A stretch of 7,232 bases of DNA from Actinoplanes liguriensis (GTDB lineage: Bacteria > Actinomycetota > Actinomycetes > Mycobacteriales > Micromonosporaceae), in the NCBI GenBank assembly GCA_000715855.1, contig KL571294.1, forward strand, positions 5,023 to 12,254, given 5' to 3'. Numbering within the stretch: position 1 is the first letter of the stretch; each line of letters starts with the position of its first letter. This document shows, in pieces, positions 1 through 7,232 of this stretch. Both the position numbers and the translations under genes were made by a program. A model generated the notes under the pieces. It had not been told where the DNA came from and made no database searches. It saw nothing but the letters and a program-made list of their open reading frames with translations.

Positions 1-524
1 TCCTCAAGGCGTGGACCAGCCGCCGCAACGGCGACGGGCCGCCCGCCGAGATCGTCGTGCGGCCGCTGCCCACCCTGCTGATCGGCATCATGGGCGGTCT
101 GGTCGTCGGGCTGACCTCGGTCGGCTCCGGTTCGCTGATCATCGTGGCGCTGCTCGCGCTCTACCCCAAGCTGCGTGCCAACGACCTGGTCGGCACCGAC
201 CTGGTGCAGGCGATCCCGCTGGTCACCGCGGCCGCCGTGGGTCACGCGCTCTTCGGCGACCTGCACCTCGACATCGCCGGCGCGGTGGTGCTCGGCTCGA
301 TCCCGGGCGTGCTGATCGGCTCCCGGATCTCCTCGCGGGCGCCCGGCGCGCTGGTCCGCTCCGCGCTGATCATCGTGCTGCTGGCCAGCTCGCTGAAGCT
401 GTTCGACGTCCCCACCACGGCGGTCGGCGTGATCACCGGCGTCGCGATCGTGGTCGCGATCGTCATCGGGCTGGCCAAGAAGCCGGCCGCCGCCGAGAAG
501 GAGCGCGAGACCGTCCCGGTCTGA
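1..524 (+). CDS. TauE/SafE-family membrane permease, C-terminal part (5' truncated)
   Basis: This is the C-terminal 173 residues of a multi-pass membrane protein. The frame is open to the left edge (first full codon at base 3) and ends with TGA at 522-524. The GTG at base 57 is not taken as the start because the family-like stretch LKAWTSRRN is read upstream of it. The sequence matches the second half-repeat of the TauE/SafE (DUF81) family. It has a glycine-rich first helix with GGLVVGLTSVGSGSL at about residues 31-45, then GTDLVQAIPLV at about 64-74. Further hydrophobic helices lie near 66-84, 90-108, 115-130 and 138-160, followed by a charged cytoplasmic tail (KKPAAAEKERETVPV). Known members export or import organosulfur compounds, sulfite or sulfoacetate, but the substrate of this one cannot be read from the sequence. 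The c-di-GMP gene follows after 53 bp on the same strand, so co-transcription is possible. Family assignment is firm; function within the family is open. Confidence 0.85.
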   Translation, partial: LKAWTSRRNGDGPPAEIVVRPLPTLLIGIMGGLVVGLTSVGSGSLIIVALLALYPKLRANDLVGTDLVQAIPLVTAAAVGHALFGDLHLDIAGAVVLGSIPGVLIGSRISSRAPGALVRSALIIVLLASSLKLFDVPTTAVGVITGVAIVVAIVIGLAKKPAAAEKERETVPV

Positions 525-568
525 CCCCGGCGCTCAACTTCCGGCCACCCATGCCGATCTTCACGGTG

Positions 569-574
569 GGAGGT
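569..574 (+). promoter_or_regulatory. Ribosome binding site for the GGDEF-EAL gene
   Basis: GGAGGT lies just upstream of ATG 578, with only 3-4 bases between it and the codon. This is a near-perfect anti-Shine-Dalgarno match, though the spacing is on the short side. It decides the start: the earlier in-frame ATG at 551 has no purine-rich motif in front of it. The reading frame further upstream (to base 11) overlaps the permease and reads as arginine/alanine-rich nonsense. Confidence 0.7.
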
Positions 575-577
575 CGG

Positions 578-2992
578 ATGAGCGTTCGCCGGAAGCTGCT
601 GGCCGGTTACCTGGTGGTGGCACTCCTCGTCGTCGCCACCGCGGTCACCGCCTGGTACACCGACCTGTATTCGGCCCGGCGTGCCGCGGCCAAGGAGGCC
701 GCCCAGGTGGCCCGGGGCATCGGCAAGGACATCGCCCTCGGGCTCCCGATCGACACCGAGGGCGAGGACCCCGAGCCGCTGTACGACAGCCCGAAATCGC
801 TGGCCAACTACATCGAACGGCTGCACGAGAGCCAGCACCGGGACGTCGTCGCGGTGGACACCGCCAAGCGGATCCTCGGCGACGCCGTGCCGGAGAACAT
901 CGGCTCGACCTTCGACCACGACACCGGCAACCAGATCGGCGAGACCCTCGCCGACGGCGAATCCCGGATCTTCGTCGAGCGGAGCGTCGACTACCCGGCC
1001 GGCATCAAGCAGGTCGTGGTGCCGATGCGCAATGCCGCCGGAACGATCATCGGCGCGGTCGTCCTGGAGTACACGCCGCTCTACGACGACATGATCACCG
1101 CCGCCCGGCAGACCCAGCTCGTCATCCTGATCGTCGCCGCGGTCGCCTTCCTGCTGGTCCTGCTGATCGGGCACTTCCTGGCCCGGTCGCTCACCCGGCG
1201 GATCACCTCACTGACCACCGCGGTCGGCGTGATCCGCACCGGCGACTACTCACACCGGGTGCCGGCCGGGAGCGACTCCGACGAGATCGGCCGGCTGGCC
1301 GTGGCCTTCAACGAGATGGCCGAGCAACTGGACTCCTCGGCCCGGGAGATCCTGGCCAAGGAATACACCGACAGCATCCTGGCCAACGCCGGCGAGGGCA
1401 TCTGCGGCGTGGACCCGGCCGGCCGGATCACGTTCGCCAACGCCGCCGCCGGACGGATCACCGGGCTCGGCGCCGACGGACTGCTCGGCCGGGAAGCCGC
1501 GGCGGTGCTGCCGGAGGTGGGTGACGGGCTCAGCCCGGGCACCCGCGAGGTGGCCCTGCAACGGCCGGACGGCACCAGCGTGCAGGTCGAGTACACGGCC
1601 AGCGAGATCGCCAAGGGCGGCCGCCCGATCGGCGCGGTGATCGTGCTGCGCGACGTCAGCCGCCAGCGCGCCCTGGAGCACGACCTGCGGCACCAGGCGC
1701 TGCACGACGGGCTGACCAACCTGCCCAACCGCAAGCTGCTGCTGGACCGGCTGGAGCACGCGCTCGCCCGGGCCCGGGCCACCGGCGGGCCGCTCGCGGT
1801 GCTCTACCTCGACCTGGACGGCTTCAAACGGGTCAACGACAGCCTCGGGCACAACGCCGGCGACCTGCTGCTGCGCACCGCCGCCGAGCGGCTCACCCAC
1901 GCGCTGCGCCCGCAGGACACCGTGGCCCGGCTCGGCGGCGACGAGTTCGCCGTACTGCTGGAGGATGCCGACCCGGAAACCGTCGAGCGGCTCGCCCGGG
2001 AGTGCCTGGCGGCCCTGTCCCGGCCGTTCCTGATCCACAACCGGGAGTCGCTGGTCTCGGTGAGCATCGGCGTGGTGCCCGACGCGGCCCGCTACACCGA
2101 CGCCGACGAGGTGCTGCGCAACGCCGACGTCGCCATGTACGCGGCCAAGGAACAGGGCAAGAACCGCTTCCTCACCTTCGAGACCCAGATGCACGAGCAG
2201 TTGCTGAACCGGCTGGACCAGGAGGCCCGGCTGCGCGAGGCGGTGCACCGGGGCGAGCTGCGGCTGCACCTGCAACCGGTGGTCGGCGTGCCGGCCGGGC
2301 AGATGGCCGGCGCCGAGGCCCTCGTCCGCTGGCAGGACCCGGAACAGGGGCTGCGGATGCCCGGCTCGTTCATCCCGCTCGCCGAGGAGACCGGCGCGAT
2401 CGTGGAGATCGACCGCTGGGTGCTGCTGGAGGCGTGCACCGCGGTCAAACGCTGGCAGGACGACGACCCGGCCACCGCGCCGGCCTGGGTCAGCGTCAAT
2501 CTGTCGGCCGCCCATCTGGAGGTGCCGGACCTGACCGAGCAGGTGGCGTTCGCGCTGACCAGCACCGGTCTCTCGGCGCACTGCCTGGTGCTGGAGCTGA
2601 CCGAGACGGTGCTGATGCGCGACCTCGCGGTGACCTCGGTGCGCCTGGAGGAGCTCCGCGAGCTGGGCGTGAAGATCGCCATCGACGACTTCGGCACCGG
2701 GTACTCGTCGCTCGGCTACCTGCGGGACATCCCGGTCGACGTTCTCAAGATCGACCGCTCGTTCATCGACGGGATGTCCGACAACGGCCGCCAGCAGGAA
2801 CTCGTCAACGCGGTGATCCAGCTCGGTCACACGCTCGGGCTGCGGGTCGTGGCGGAGGGGATCGAGGACGCCTCACAGCTCAACCTGCTGACCGTGATGG
2901 GCTGTAAATTCGCGCAGGGCTACCACCTGGGCCGTCCCGAGCCCGCCGAAGCCCTGATCACCCGCCTCTCCACCCCCACCCTGCACGCCTGA
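578..2992 (+). CDS. Membrane-bound bifunctional diguanylate cyclase/phosphodiesterase (sensor-HAMP-PAS-GGDEF-EAL)
   Basis: This 804-residue protein should make and/or break cyclic di-GMP at the inner face of the membrane. Domains in order: TM helix at about 7-26; extracytoplasmic sensor region at 27-178, probably Cache/PDC-like, with a conserved-looking core at 89-165; TM helix 180-202; HAMP 203-256; PAS about 262-368; GGDEF about 372-530; EAL about 545-795. The GGDEF domain has the entry motif HDGLTNLPNR from 376, the metal-site motif DLDGFKRVND (412-421) and an intact GGDEF (453-457). An inhibitory-site motif RPQD (444-447) sits exactly five residues before it. The EAL domain has EAL at 580-582, N641, ELTE at 673-676, DDFGTGYSSL at 703-712, K724, AEG with E760, and QGY with Q780. 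These are the usual metal, substrate and catalytic residues, so both activities look possible; which one dominates cannot be told. The PAS region shows no obvious cofactor-binding residue. The start at ATG 578 is set by GGAGGT. The ligand sensed is unknown. Confidence 0.93.
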   Translation: MSVRRKLLAGYLVVALLVVATAVTAWYTDLYSARRAAAKEAAQVARGIGKDIALGLPIDTEGEDPEPLYDSPKSLANYIERLHESQHRDVVAVDTAKRILGDAVPENIGSTFDHDTGNQIGETLADGESRIFVERSVDYPAGIKQVVVPMRNAAGTIIGAVVLEYTPLYDDMITAARQTQLVILIVAAVAFLLVLLIGHFLARSLTRRITSLTTAVGVIRTGDYSHRVPAGSDSDEIGRLAVAFNEMAEQLDSSAREILAKEYTDSILANAGEGICGVDPAGRITFANAAAGRITGLGADGLLGREAAAVLPEVGDGLSPGTREVALQRPDGTSVQVEYTASEIAKGGRPIGAVIVLRDVSRQRALEHDLRHQALHDGLTNLPNRKLLLDRLEHALARARATGGPLAVLYLDLDGFKRVNDSLGHNAGDLLLRTAAERLTHALRPQDTVARLGGDEFAVLLEDADPETVERLARECLAALSRPFLIHNRESLVSVSIGVVPDAARYTDADEVLRNADVAMYAAKEQGKNRFLTFETQMHEQLLNRLDQEARLREAVHRGELRLHLQPVVGVPAGQMAGAEALVRWQDPEQGLRMPGSFIPLAEETGAIVEIDRWVLLEACTAVKRWQDDDPATAPAWVSVNLSAAHLEVPDLTEQVAFALTSTGLSAHCLVLELTETVLMRDLAVTSVRLEELRELGVKIAIDDFGTGYSSLGYLRDIPVDVLKIDRSFIDGMSDNGRQQELVNAVIQLGHTLGLRVVAEGIEDASQLNLLTVMGCKFAQGYHLGRPEPAEALITRLSTPTLHA

Positions 2993-3051
2993 CCCCTCCT
3001 CAGCCGGCACTCATGGTTCACAAAACGGGCGCGCAGAGCCGTGAGGGCCAG

Positions 3052-3092
3052 CCGGCCCCGCCCTCCCGGGCTGATCGGGTGAGCGGGGCCGG
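3052..3092. terminator. Probable bidirectional hairpin terminator between convergent genes
   Basis: CCGGCCCCGC at 3052-3061 is a perfect 10-bp inverted repeat of GCGGGGCCGG at 3083-3092. Inside it a second short stem, CCCG (3065-3068) with CGGG (3076-3079), can form in register, leaving a 7-base loop. The hairpin starts 15 bases after the pullulanase stop (read on the - strand) and 60 bases after the GGDEF-EAL stop, so it is well placed to end both transcripts. Neither side has an adjacent T-run, as is common for actinobacterial hairpin terminators. The function is inferred from position and stem strength. Confidence 0.6.
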
Positions 3093-3106
3093 GGTCCGGA
3101 GGATCG

Positions 3107-6100
3107 TCAGCTCTGGACGAACACCGAGACGGTACGCGCGGGAACCGTGAACGTGCCGGTCGCCGGGGCGAACGACGCGGTCCGGACCAGCGGGTCGGCC
3201 GAGGACTGCTGCACCGGGTGCAGCGCGACCCTCGCGTTCTTCAGGGCGCTGACCCGCTGCGTGGCGGTCGACGCCGTGGAGTTGAAGACCACGGTCACCG
3301 ACTTCCACCTGCCGTCGAGTCCGCGGGCGTCCAGCGTCATCGTGATCACGCCGGGCGTCTCGTCCGTGCCGGAGAGCGGGAACGCCACCCGGTCCTGCAC
3401 CTGCTTGCCGGTGGCGAGCCCGAAGACCGGCGACGACTTCCGGATCTTCAGCAGCTCCTGGTAGCGGTTGTCGGCCAGGTTGATCGCCGCGCAGTCCGGC
3501 TTGAGGGCCGGGTCGGCGAGCAGCGGCTTGGCGTACTGCCACTTCGCCTGGTTGTCCGCCGCGGGCGGCAGCCCCTTGCCGAAGCCGTTGCCGCGCATGC
3601 AGTCCCATTCGATCTCGTTGAACCAGTCCCCCGAGTTGAACGAGTTGCGATCGAGGGATTTCGAGCGGAGCCGTTCACTGCCGGCCGCCACGAACCCGAC
3701 GCCCTGCCCGAGCACGGTGGTCGCGAGTGCCACCGACTGCGCGCGGGCCCGGTCGGTCGCCGAGGTGGCCTGCGGCAGCTTGTACGCCAGGGCGTCGTAG
3801 AGGATCTCGTTGTCGTGCGCGTCGACGTACGTGATCGCCTCGGCCGGCGACGCCGTGTACCCCGCCGGCGAGCCGTTGTAGTCGACCTGCGACCCGGTGA
3901 CGGTGGCGCCGCTGGAGTCGACGAAGCGGTAACCGGAGAGGTTGCCGGTCAGTCCGACTTTGATCAGGTCCTGGTAGTGCAGCAGCCGCGCCTTGTCCTC
4001 GGCCGTGGTGCTCTCGGCCAGCCCCGACGCGAAGCCCTGGACGCGCGGGTCGTCGTCGAACGGGCCGCCGCCACGGACCGCGTCCCGGAGCCGGTCGTTG
4101 AACGTGCCGATCCCGGTGCCGGCCATGTTGACCTGGGTGGCCTGGACGAAGCGGGCGTTGTTCGCCACCTCGCCGAAGTTCCAGCCCTCGCCGTAGACGT
4201 AGATGTTCTTCCCGTCGACGCCGTCGCGTTTCAGGGTGAGCCTGTCCAGCGCCTTGCGGACGGCCAGGATGTTCGCCTTCGGGTGGTGGCCCATCAGGTC
4301 GAAGCGGAATCCGTCGACCTTGTACTGCTTGGCCCAGGTGACGATCGAGTCGACGACGAGTTTGCCCATCATCGTGTTCTCCGGCGCGGTGTTGGCGCAG
4401 CAGGTCGAGTTGGCAGGCGTCCCGTCGGCGTTCAGCCGCTGGTAGTAGCCGGGCACGATCTGGTCCAGCACCGACTTGTCGTCGACCCCGGCGGCCGACG
4501 TGTGGTTGTAGACGACGTCCATCACCACGCGCAGGCCGGCGTTGTTGATCCCGGCGACCATGGTCCGGAACTCTTTGGTGCGGCCGGCCGGGTCGACGGC
4601 GTAGCCGCCCTCCGGGACGGTGTAGTGCAGCGGGTCGTAGCCCCAGTTGTATCCGTCGGTGCCGGCCACCTTCGCGATGCACGCCTGCTGCTGATCGGAA
4701 TCGGACGGCAGGGACGCCAGGTCACAGGGTGGCTGGGCCTGGTCGGCACGGTTCTCGGGGATGGTCGCGAAGTCGAACACCGGCAGCAGGTGCAAGTGTG
4801 TGACCCCGGACTTTCCCAGATCCGCGAGGTGCTTCATCCCGTTTGCGCCGGTCTCACCGAAGGCCGCGTAAGTTCCACGCTCGGTAGCGGGCACCGATGC
4901 GTCGGCGATGGAGAAATCCCGTACGGACAATTCTTGGATCTGGATCTTGGCCGGAGCGGTGGCGGCGGGCTTCTTCAGCGAACTCCACCCGGCCGGCGCC
5001 AGCTTCGGGTCGTTCAGGTCCGCGAACTGGCTCAACTGGGAATCGGTCGACAGAGCCACCGAGTAGGGGTCGGTCACCGACGCCGTGACGATCTTGTCGA
5101 CGGCCGGCTGCCAGGCGGTGACCCGGAACTTGTAGTACTTGCCCTGGTCACCACGAGAGACAGGCGAAGACCAGACGCCGGTACGGTTGTCGCGCGTCAT
5201 CGGCTCGAGAACGGCACTCCCCCCGGCCCTGTCGTAGACCTCCAGCTCGACGCTCCGAGCGGTCGGCGCCCAGACCGAGACGCGACCGTCGACGTAACCG
5301 AGGGTCGAGTCGGCCGCCGCCGAGTAGACGTCGTCGAGCACGCCCGCGGTCTGCACCCCGGTCGCCGCGAGCAGCTTGCCGGTGGCGTCCCGCTCGGTGA
5401 CCACGACCTGGCCCCGCAGGATGTCCGGCACGTTCTTCGCGGTCAGCTCGAACGCCCCGTACTGCCAGAGGTGGGGGAATTTCGCGCGTTGCGCCTCGGT
5501 CAGGCCGTTGCGCCGCGAGGTGAGCGGCACGGTCTGATAGGAACCGGTCAGTTCCCCGTCCGCGACCCCGATCCCGCCGGTCGGCGACCAGACCAGGTCG
5601 TAGACCTTGCCGTCGGTGCCGGCGCCGACCTCCTGCAGCGTGGTGCCGGTGCCGGTCTTCCAGGCGATCGTCGAGCGGTCCATCCAGACCGCCGACTCCT
5701 TGGTCACGTCGATCGTGCCGCCGCCACCGGCCGTCTTGACCAGCGGCAGCAGGCGGTTCTCCTGCCCGGCGAGCAGCCAGACCTCGTGTCCCGCCGAGGC
5801 GAGGTCGAGCTTCTGGTCGGTGGGCAGATCCTTGGTGTCGCCGTTGTGGATGATGTAGCTCAGCGCGGTCGCGCCGTCAGCGAGGGGTACCTCGAAGACC
5901 GCTCCGAACGAGTCGATCCGGGTGGGCTGGAGCGGGCTGCCCCAGTCGGTGCCGGTCGCCGCGCCGTCCCAGACGTGCAGGCCCCAGCCGTCGTAGTTCC
6001 CGTCCGCCCGGCGCCAGTGGATGATCGCCTTCGACTGATCCTGCTGCACGGCCGGCGGGGTCGTGTAGATCGCGCTGTCGCCCTGCTTGAGCCACACCTC

Positions 6101-7216
6101 GGGCGTCTTGGTCGGGTCGAGCGAGCGGTCGGCGTCGGTGTCCTTCACGCCGTCCTTGCCGACCACGATGAAGCCCATGCTCTTCGCGTTCGGGGCCAGT
6201 TTGACGTACGCGAATCGGCCGTACGCGTCCTCGCCCGCGAACGGCTGCCCGTTCGGCCACGTGGTCGACATCGACGGGTCGACGTCACCCCAGGTGTAGA
6301 GGCCGTAGTCGTCGTAACCGCCGGCCGGCCGCTGGTAGTGCACGATCGCGTAGTCGACGGTGGAGGCGGCCACGGCCGTACCCACCGTGATGTTCGTGGT
6401 GGACGAGGCGAGCCGTCCCTTGCTGTCGCGCACCACCGCTTTGTACTTCACGGGAGTGCCGCCGGCCAGCCCGTCCAGGTCGTGGTAGATCCGGTAGGGC
6501 GCCTTGTCCGCGGTGCCGAGCAGCTTCCACTGTCCGTTGCCGGCCTGCGCCGCGAAGGTGACCGTGGCGAGCGGGTCGCCGGTGGTCTCCGCGGTCAGCT
6601 CGGTCCGGGTCGCCACCGAGGTTCCCGCGGCGGGCTTGAGGGTTACGGTCGGCGCGGCGGTGTTCCGGTCGACCGGGGTGCCGGCGCGCAGGACGAGCGT
6701 GCTGAGAGCGGGCACGGTGATCGTGATCTTGCCGGACGCGTCCGCGGTGACCGGTGCCGATCCGCCGTAGATGCCGGTGAAGACCGCTCCCGGCGACGAG
6801 GTCGCGAAGCTGACCGTCCGGGTGGTGGTGGCGTTGCTGGCCGCGACCACGTACTCGGTCCGCTTCGCCGTGTCGGTCCGGGAGACCGCGAAGACGTTCC
6901 CGGACGCATACCGGGTCGTCTGAACCCCGTTGACCAGCGCCGGGTTCGCCTTGCGGAGCTTCGCGAGCGCGGCGATCGTCCGGTACAGCGGGTGCTTCGT
7001 GTCGTAGTTGTCGACCGCGTGGGTGCTGTCGGTGCCGATCAGATCGTCGTCGAGGTAGTCCGCGGACTTGCTGGCGAACATGTCCTGACGGGCGTCCTTG
7101 TCGCCGCCCGGCCCGGTGAAGCCCTGCTCGTCGCCGGAGTAGACGACCGGCTGGCCGCGGGTCAGGAACATCAGCTCGTGCGCCAGCTGGTCGCGCTTGA
7201 GCCGGGTGTCCGCGGC
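3107..7216 (-). CDS. Alpha-amylase/pullulanase fusion (GH13 tail, Ig-like, 2x CBM41, CBM48, GH13_14 pullulanase), N-terminus missing
   Basis: This is the C-terminal 1369 residues of a large, probably secreted starch-degrading enzyme; residue 1 here is the first genomic codon at 7214-7216. Residues 1-100 are the end of a first GH13 alpha-amylase barrel ([16 protein letters not shown], 18-33), and about 105-178 its beta-rich C domain. An Ig-like domain follows at about 188-279, CBM41 domains at 287-388 and 395-491, a pullulanase N2 domain at about 500-630 and CBM48 at about 635-725. The second GH13 barrel (about 755-1265) carries the type I pullulanase signature YNWGYDP (856-862). Its conserved regions are DVVYNH (900-905), [10 protein letters not shown] with nucleophile D973, VYGEGWNFG with acid/base E1010, and YVDAHDN with stabiliser D1135. 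The pullulanase C-terminal domain (DUF3372-like) closes the protein. The second barrel therefore looks active and should hydrolyse alpha-1,6 links of pullulan and branched glucans. The first barrel's active site, the start codon and any signal peptide lie past the contig end. TGA stop is at 3107-3109. Similar amylase-pullulanase fusions occur in Streptomyces and relatives. Confidence 0.93.
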   Translation of the reverse strand, partial: AADTRLKRDQLAHELMFLTRGQPVVYSGDEQGFTGPGGDKDARQDMFASKSADYLDDDLIGTDSTHAVDNYDTKHPLYRTIAALAKLRKANPALVNGVQTTRYASGNVFAVSRTDTAKRTEYVVAASNATTTRTVSFATSSPGAVFTGIYGGSAPVTADASGKITITVPALSTLVLRAGTPVDRNTAAPTVTLKPAAGTSVATRTELTAETTGDPLATVTFAAQAGNGQWKLLGTADKAPYRIYHDLDGLAGGTPVKYKAVVRDSKGRLASSTTNITVGTAVAASTVDYAIVHYQRPAGGYDDYGLYTWGDVDPSMSTTWPNGQPFAGEDAYGRFAYVKLAPNAKSMGFIVVGKDGVKDTDADRSLDPTKTPEVWLKQGDSAIYTTPPAVQQDQSKAIIHWRRADGNYDGWGLHVWDGAATGTDWGSPLQPTRIDSFGAVFEVPLADGATALSYIIHNGDTKDLPTDQKLDLASAGHEVWLLAGQENRLLPLVKTAGGGGTIDVTKESAVWMDRSTIAWKTGTGTTLQEVGAGTDGKVYDLVWSPTGGIGVADGELTGSYQTVPLTSRRNGLTEAQRAKFPHLWQYGAFELTAKNVPDILRGQVVVTERDATGKLLAATGVQTAGVLDDVYSAAADSTLGYVDGRVSVWAPTARSVELEVYDRAGGSAVLEPMTRDNRTGVWSSPVSRGDQGKYYKFRVTAWQPAVDKIVTASVTDPYSVALSTDSQLSQFADLNDPKLAPAGWSSLKKPAATAPAKIQIQELSVRDFSIADASVPATERGTYAAFGETGANGMKHLADLGKSGVTHLHLLPVFDFATIPENRADQAQPPCDLASLPSDSDQQQACIAKVAGTDGYNWGYDPLHYTVPEGGYAVDPAGRTKEFRTMVAGINNAGLRVVMDVVYNHTSAAGVDDKSVLDQIVPGYYQRLNADGTPANSTCCANTAPENTMMGKLVVDSIVTWAKQYKVDGFRFDLMGHHPKANILAVRKALDRLTLKRDGVDGKNIYVYGEGWNFGEVANNARFVQATQVNMAGTGIGTFNDRLRDAVRGGGPFDDDPRVQGFASGLAESTTAEDKARLLHYQDLIKVGLTGNLSGYRFVDSSGATVTGSQVDYNGSPAGYTASPAEAITYVDAHDNEILYDALAYKLPQATSATDRARAQSVALATTVLGQGVGFVAAGSERLRSKSLDRNSFNSGDWFNEIEWDCMRGNGFGKGLPPAADNQAKWQYAKPLLADPALKPDCAAINLADNRYQELLKIRKSSPVFGLATGKQVQDRVAFPLSGTDETPGVITMTLDARGLDGRWKSVTVVFNSTASTATQRVSALKNARVALHPVQQSSADPLVRTASFAPATGTFTVPARTVSVFVQS
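5744..6358 (-). repeat. Tandem CBM41 starch-binding domains (protein-level repeat)
   Basis: The stretch encodes two copies of one fold, residues 287-388 (bases 6053-6358) and 395-491 (bases 5744-6034) of the pullulanase fragment. They align at [22 protein letters not shown] in copy one and [22 protein letters not shown] in copy two, and again at PEVWLKQGD versus HEVWLLAGQ near their ends. The aromatic residues in these motifs fit the glucan-binding face known for CBM41. The DNA copies have diverged, so this is an old duplication rather than a recent direct repeat. Confidence 0.8.
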
Positions 7217-7232
7217 CTGTCTCTTATACACA
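7217..7232. other. Tn5/Nextera mosaic-end adapter remnant (non-genomic)
   Basis: The last 16 bases, CTGTCTCTTATACACA, are identical to the first 16 bases of the 19-bp Tn5 mosaic end used in transposase-based library kits. The run is AT-rich against a very GC-rich background and begins abruptly after CGCGGC, exactly at the sequence end. Read on the - strand it adds the residues V(M)-Y-K-R-Q in front of the pullulanase frame. It should be trimmed; genomic sequence ends at about 7216. A genuine Tn5-type insertion is much less likely because the match stops at the contig edge. Confidence 0.93.

Noticed and set aside
11..577. In-frame upstream extension of the GGDEF-EAL reading frame, to 993 residues
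   Set aside because: It overlaps the permease gene in another frame, is arginine/alanine-rich with no domain, and GGAGGT points to ATG 578. High GC content leaves such frames open by chance.
551..577. Alternative start at ATG 551 for the GGDEF-EAL gene (adds MPIFTVGGR)
   Set aside because: There is no ribosome binding site in front of it. It would place nine extra residues before a conventional short basic N-terminus and TM helix.
242..1174. Minus-strand open frame of 310 codons across the permease end and c-di-GMP gene start
   Set aside because: It spans two real genes in antisense, has a low-complexity acidic/basic composition and shows no motif. It is a shadow frame.
1250..2830. Long minus-strand open frame (526 codons) opposite the GGDEF-EAL gene
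   Set aside because: The translation is rich in V, G, R, H, Q and L without hydrophobic-core patterning or any recognisable domain. It lies fully antisense to a well-supported gene and reflects third-position GC bias.
3675..4682. Second minus-strand open frame of 335 codons within the pullulanase gene
   Set aside because: It is an alternative frame of the pullulanase catalytic region with R/G/P/H-rich composition. The other frame carries all GH13 motifs.
7217..7231. GTG at the right edge as the start codon of the hydrolase
   Set aside because: The codon lies within the adapter remnant, and the frame is already inside an amylase domain at its first genomic residue.
1..7232. CRISPR arrays, tRNA/rRNA genes, insertion sequences, toxin-antitoxin or defence modules
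   Set aside because: No regularly spaced direct repeats, cloverleaf-like segments, transposase motifs or small paired genes were found by eye. Almost the whole window is covered by three ordinary genes.

Overview
The window comes from a high-GC Gram-positive bacterium, most likely an actinomycete. The coding sequence is strongly G/C-biased at third codon positions, and the protein set (a large secreted amylase-pullulanase fusion and a HAMP-PAS-GGDEF-EAL protein) is typical of Streptomyces, Actinoplanes and relatives. Genus is inference; nothing here fixes it. The right edge is the end of an assembled fragment: the last 16 bases are part of the Tn5/Nextera mosaic-end adapter, not genomic DNA.

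Layout, left to right. (1) The C-terminal half of a TauE/SafE-family membrane permease on the + strand, cut by the left edge. (2) After 53 bp, on the same strand, a complete 804-residue membrane-bound cyclic-di-GMP enzyme with an extracytoplasmic sensor region, HAMP, PAS, GGDEF and EAL domains. Both catalytic domains keep their signature residues. (3) A 114-bp gap between convergent genes, holding a strong GC-rich hairpin that probably ends transcription from both sides. (4) On the - strand, filling the rest of the window, the last 1369 residues of a very large glycoside hydrolase. It has the tail of a GH13 alpha-amylase domain, an Ig-like linker domain, two CBM41 starch-binding domains, a pullulanase N2 domain, CBM48, a complete GH13 type I pullulanase domain and the pullulanase C-terminal domain. 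Its start, signal peptide and amylase active site lie beyond the contig end.

How the genes relate. The permease and the c-di-GMP gene may be co-transcribed (same strand, short gap, no visible terminator), but no functional link is evident. The convergent hydrolase is an independent unit for extracellular degradation of starch, glycogen or pullulan, cutting alpha-1,6 branch points and probably alpha-1,4 links. I see no RNA genes, CRISPR array, insertion sequence, phage genes or new defence-like system. The most useful non-routine observation is the adapter remnant, which adds five false residues to the long minus-strand reading frame.
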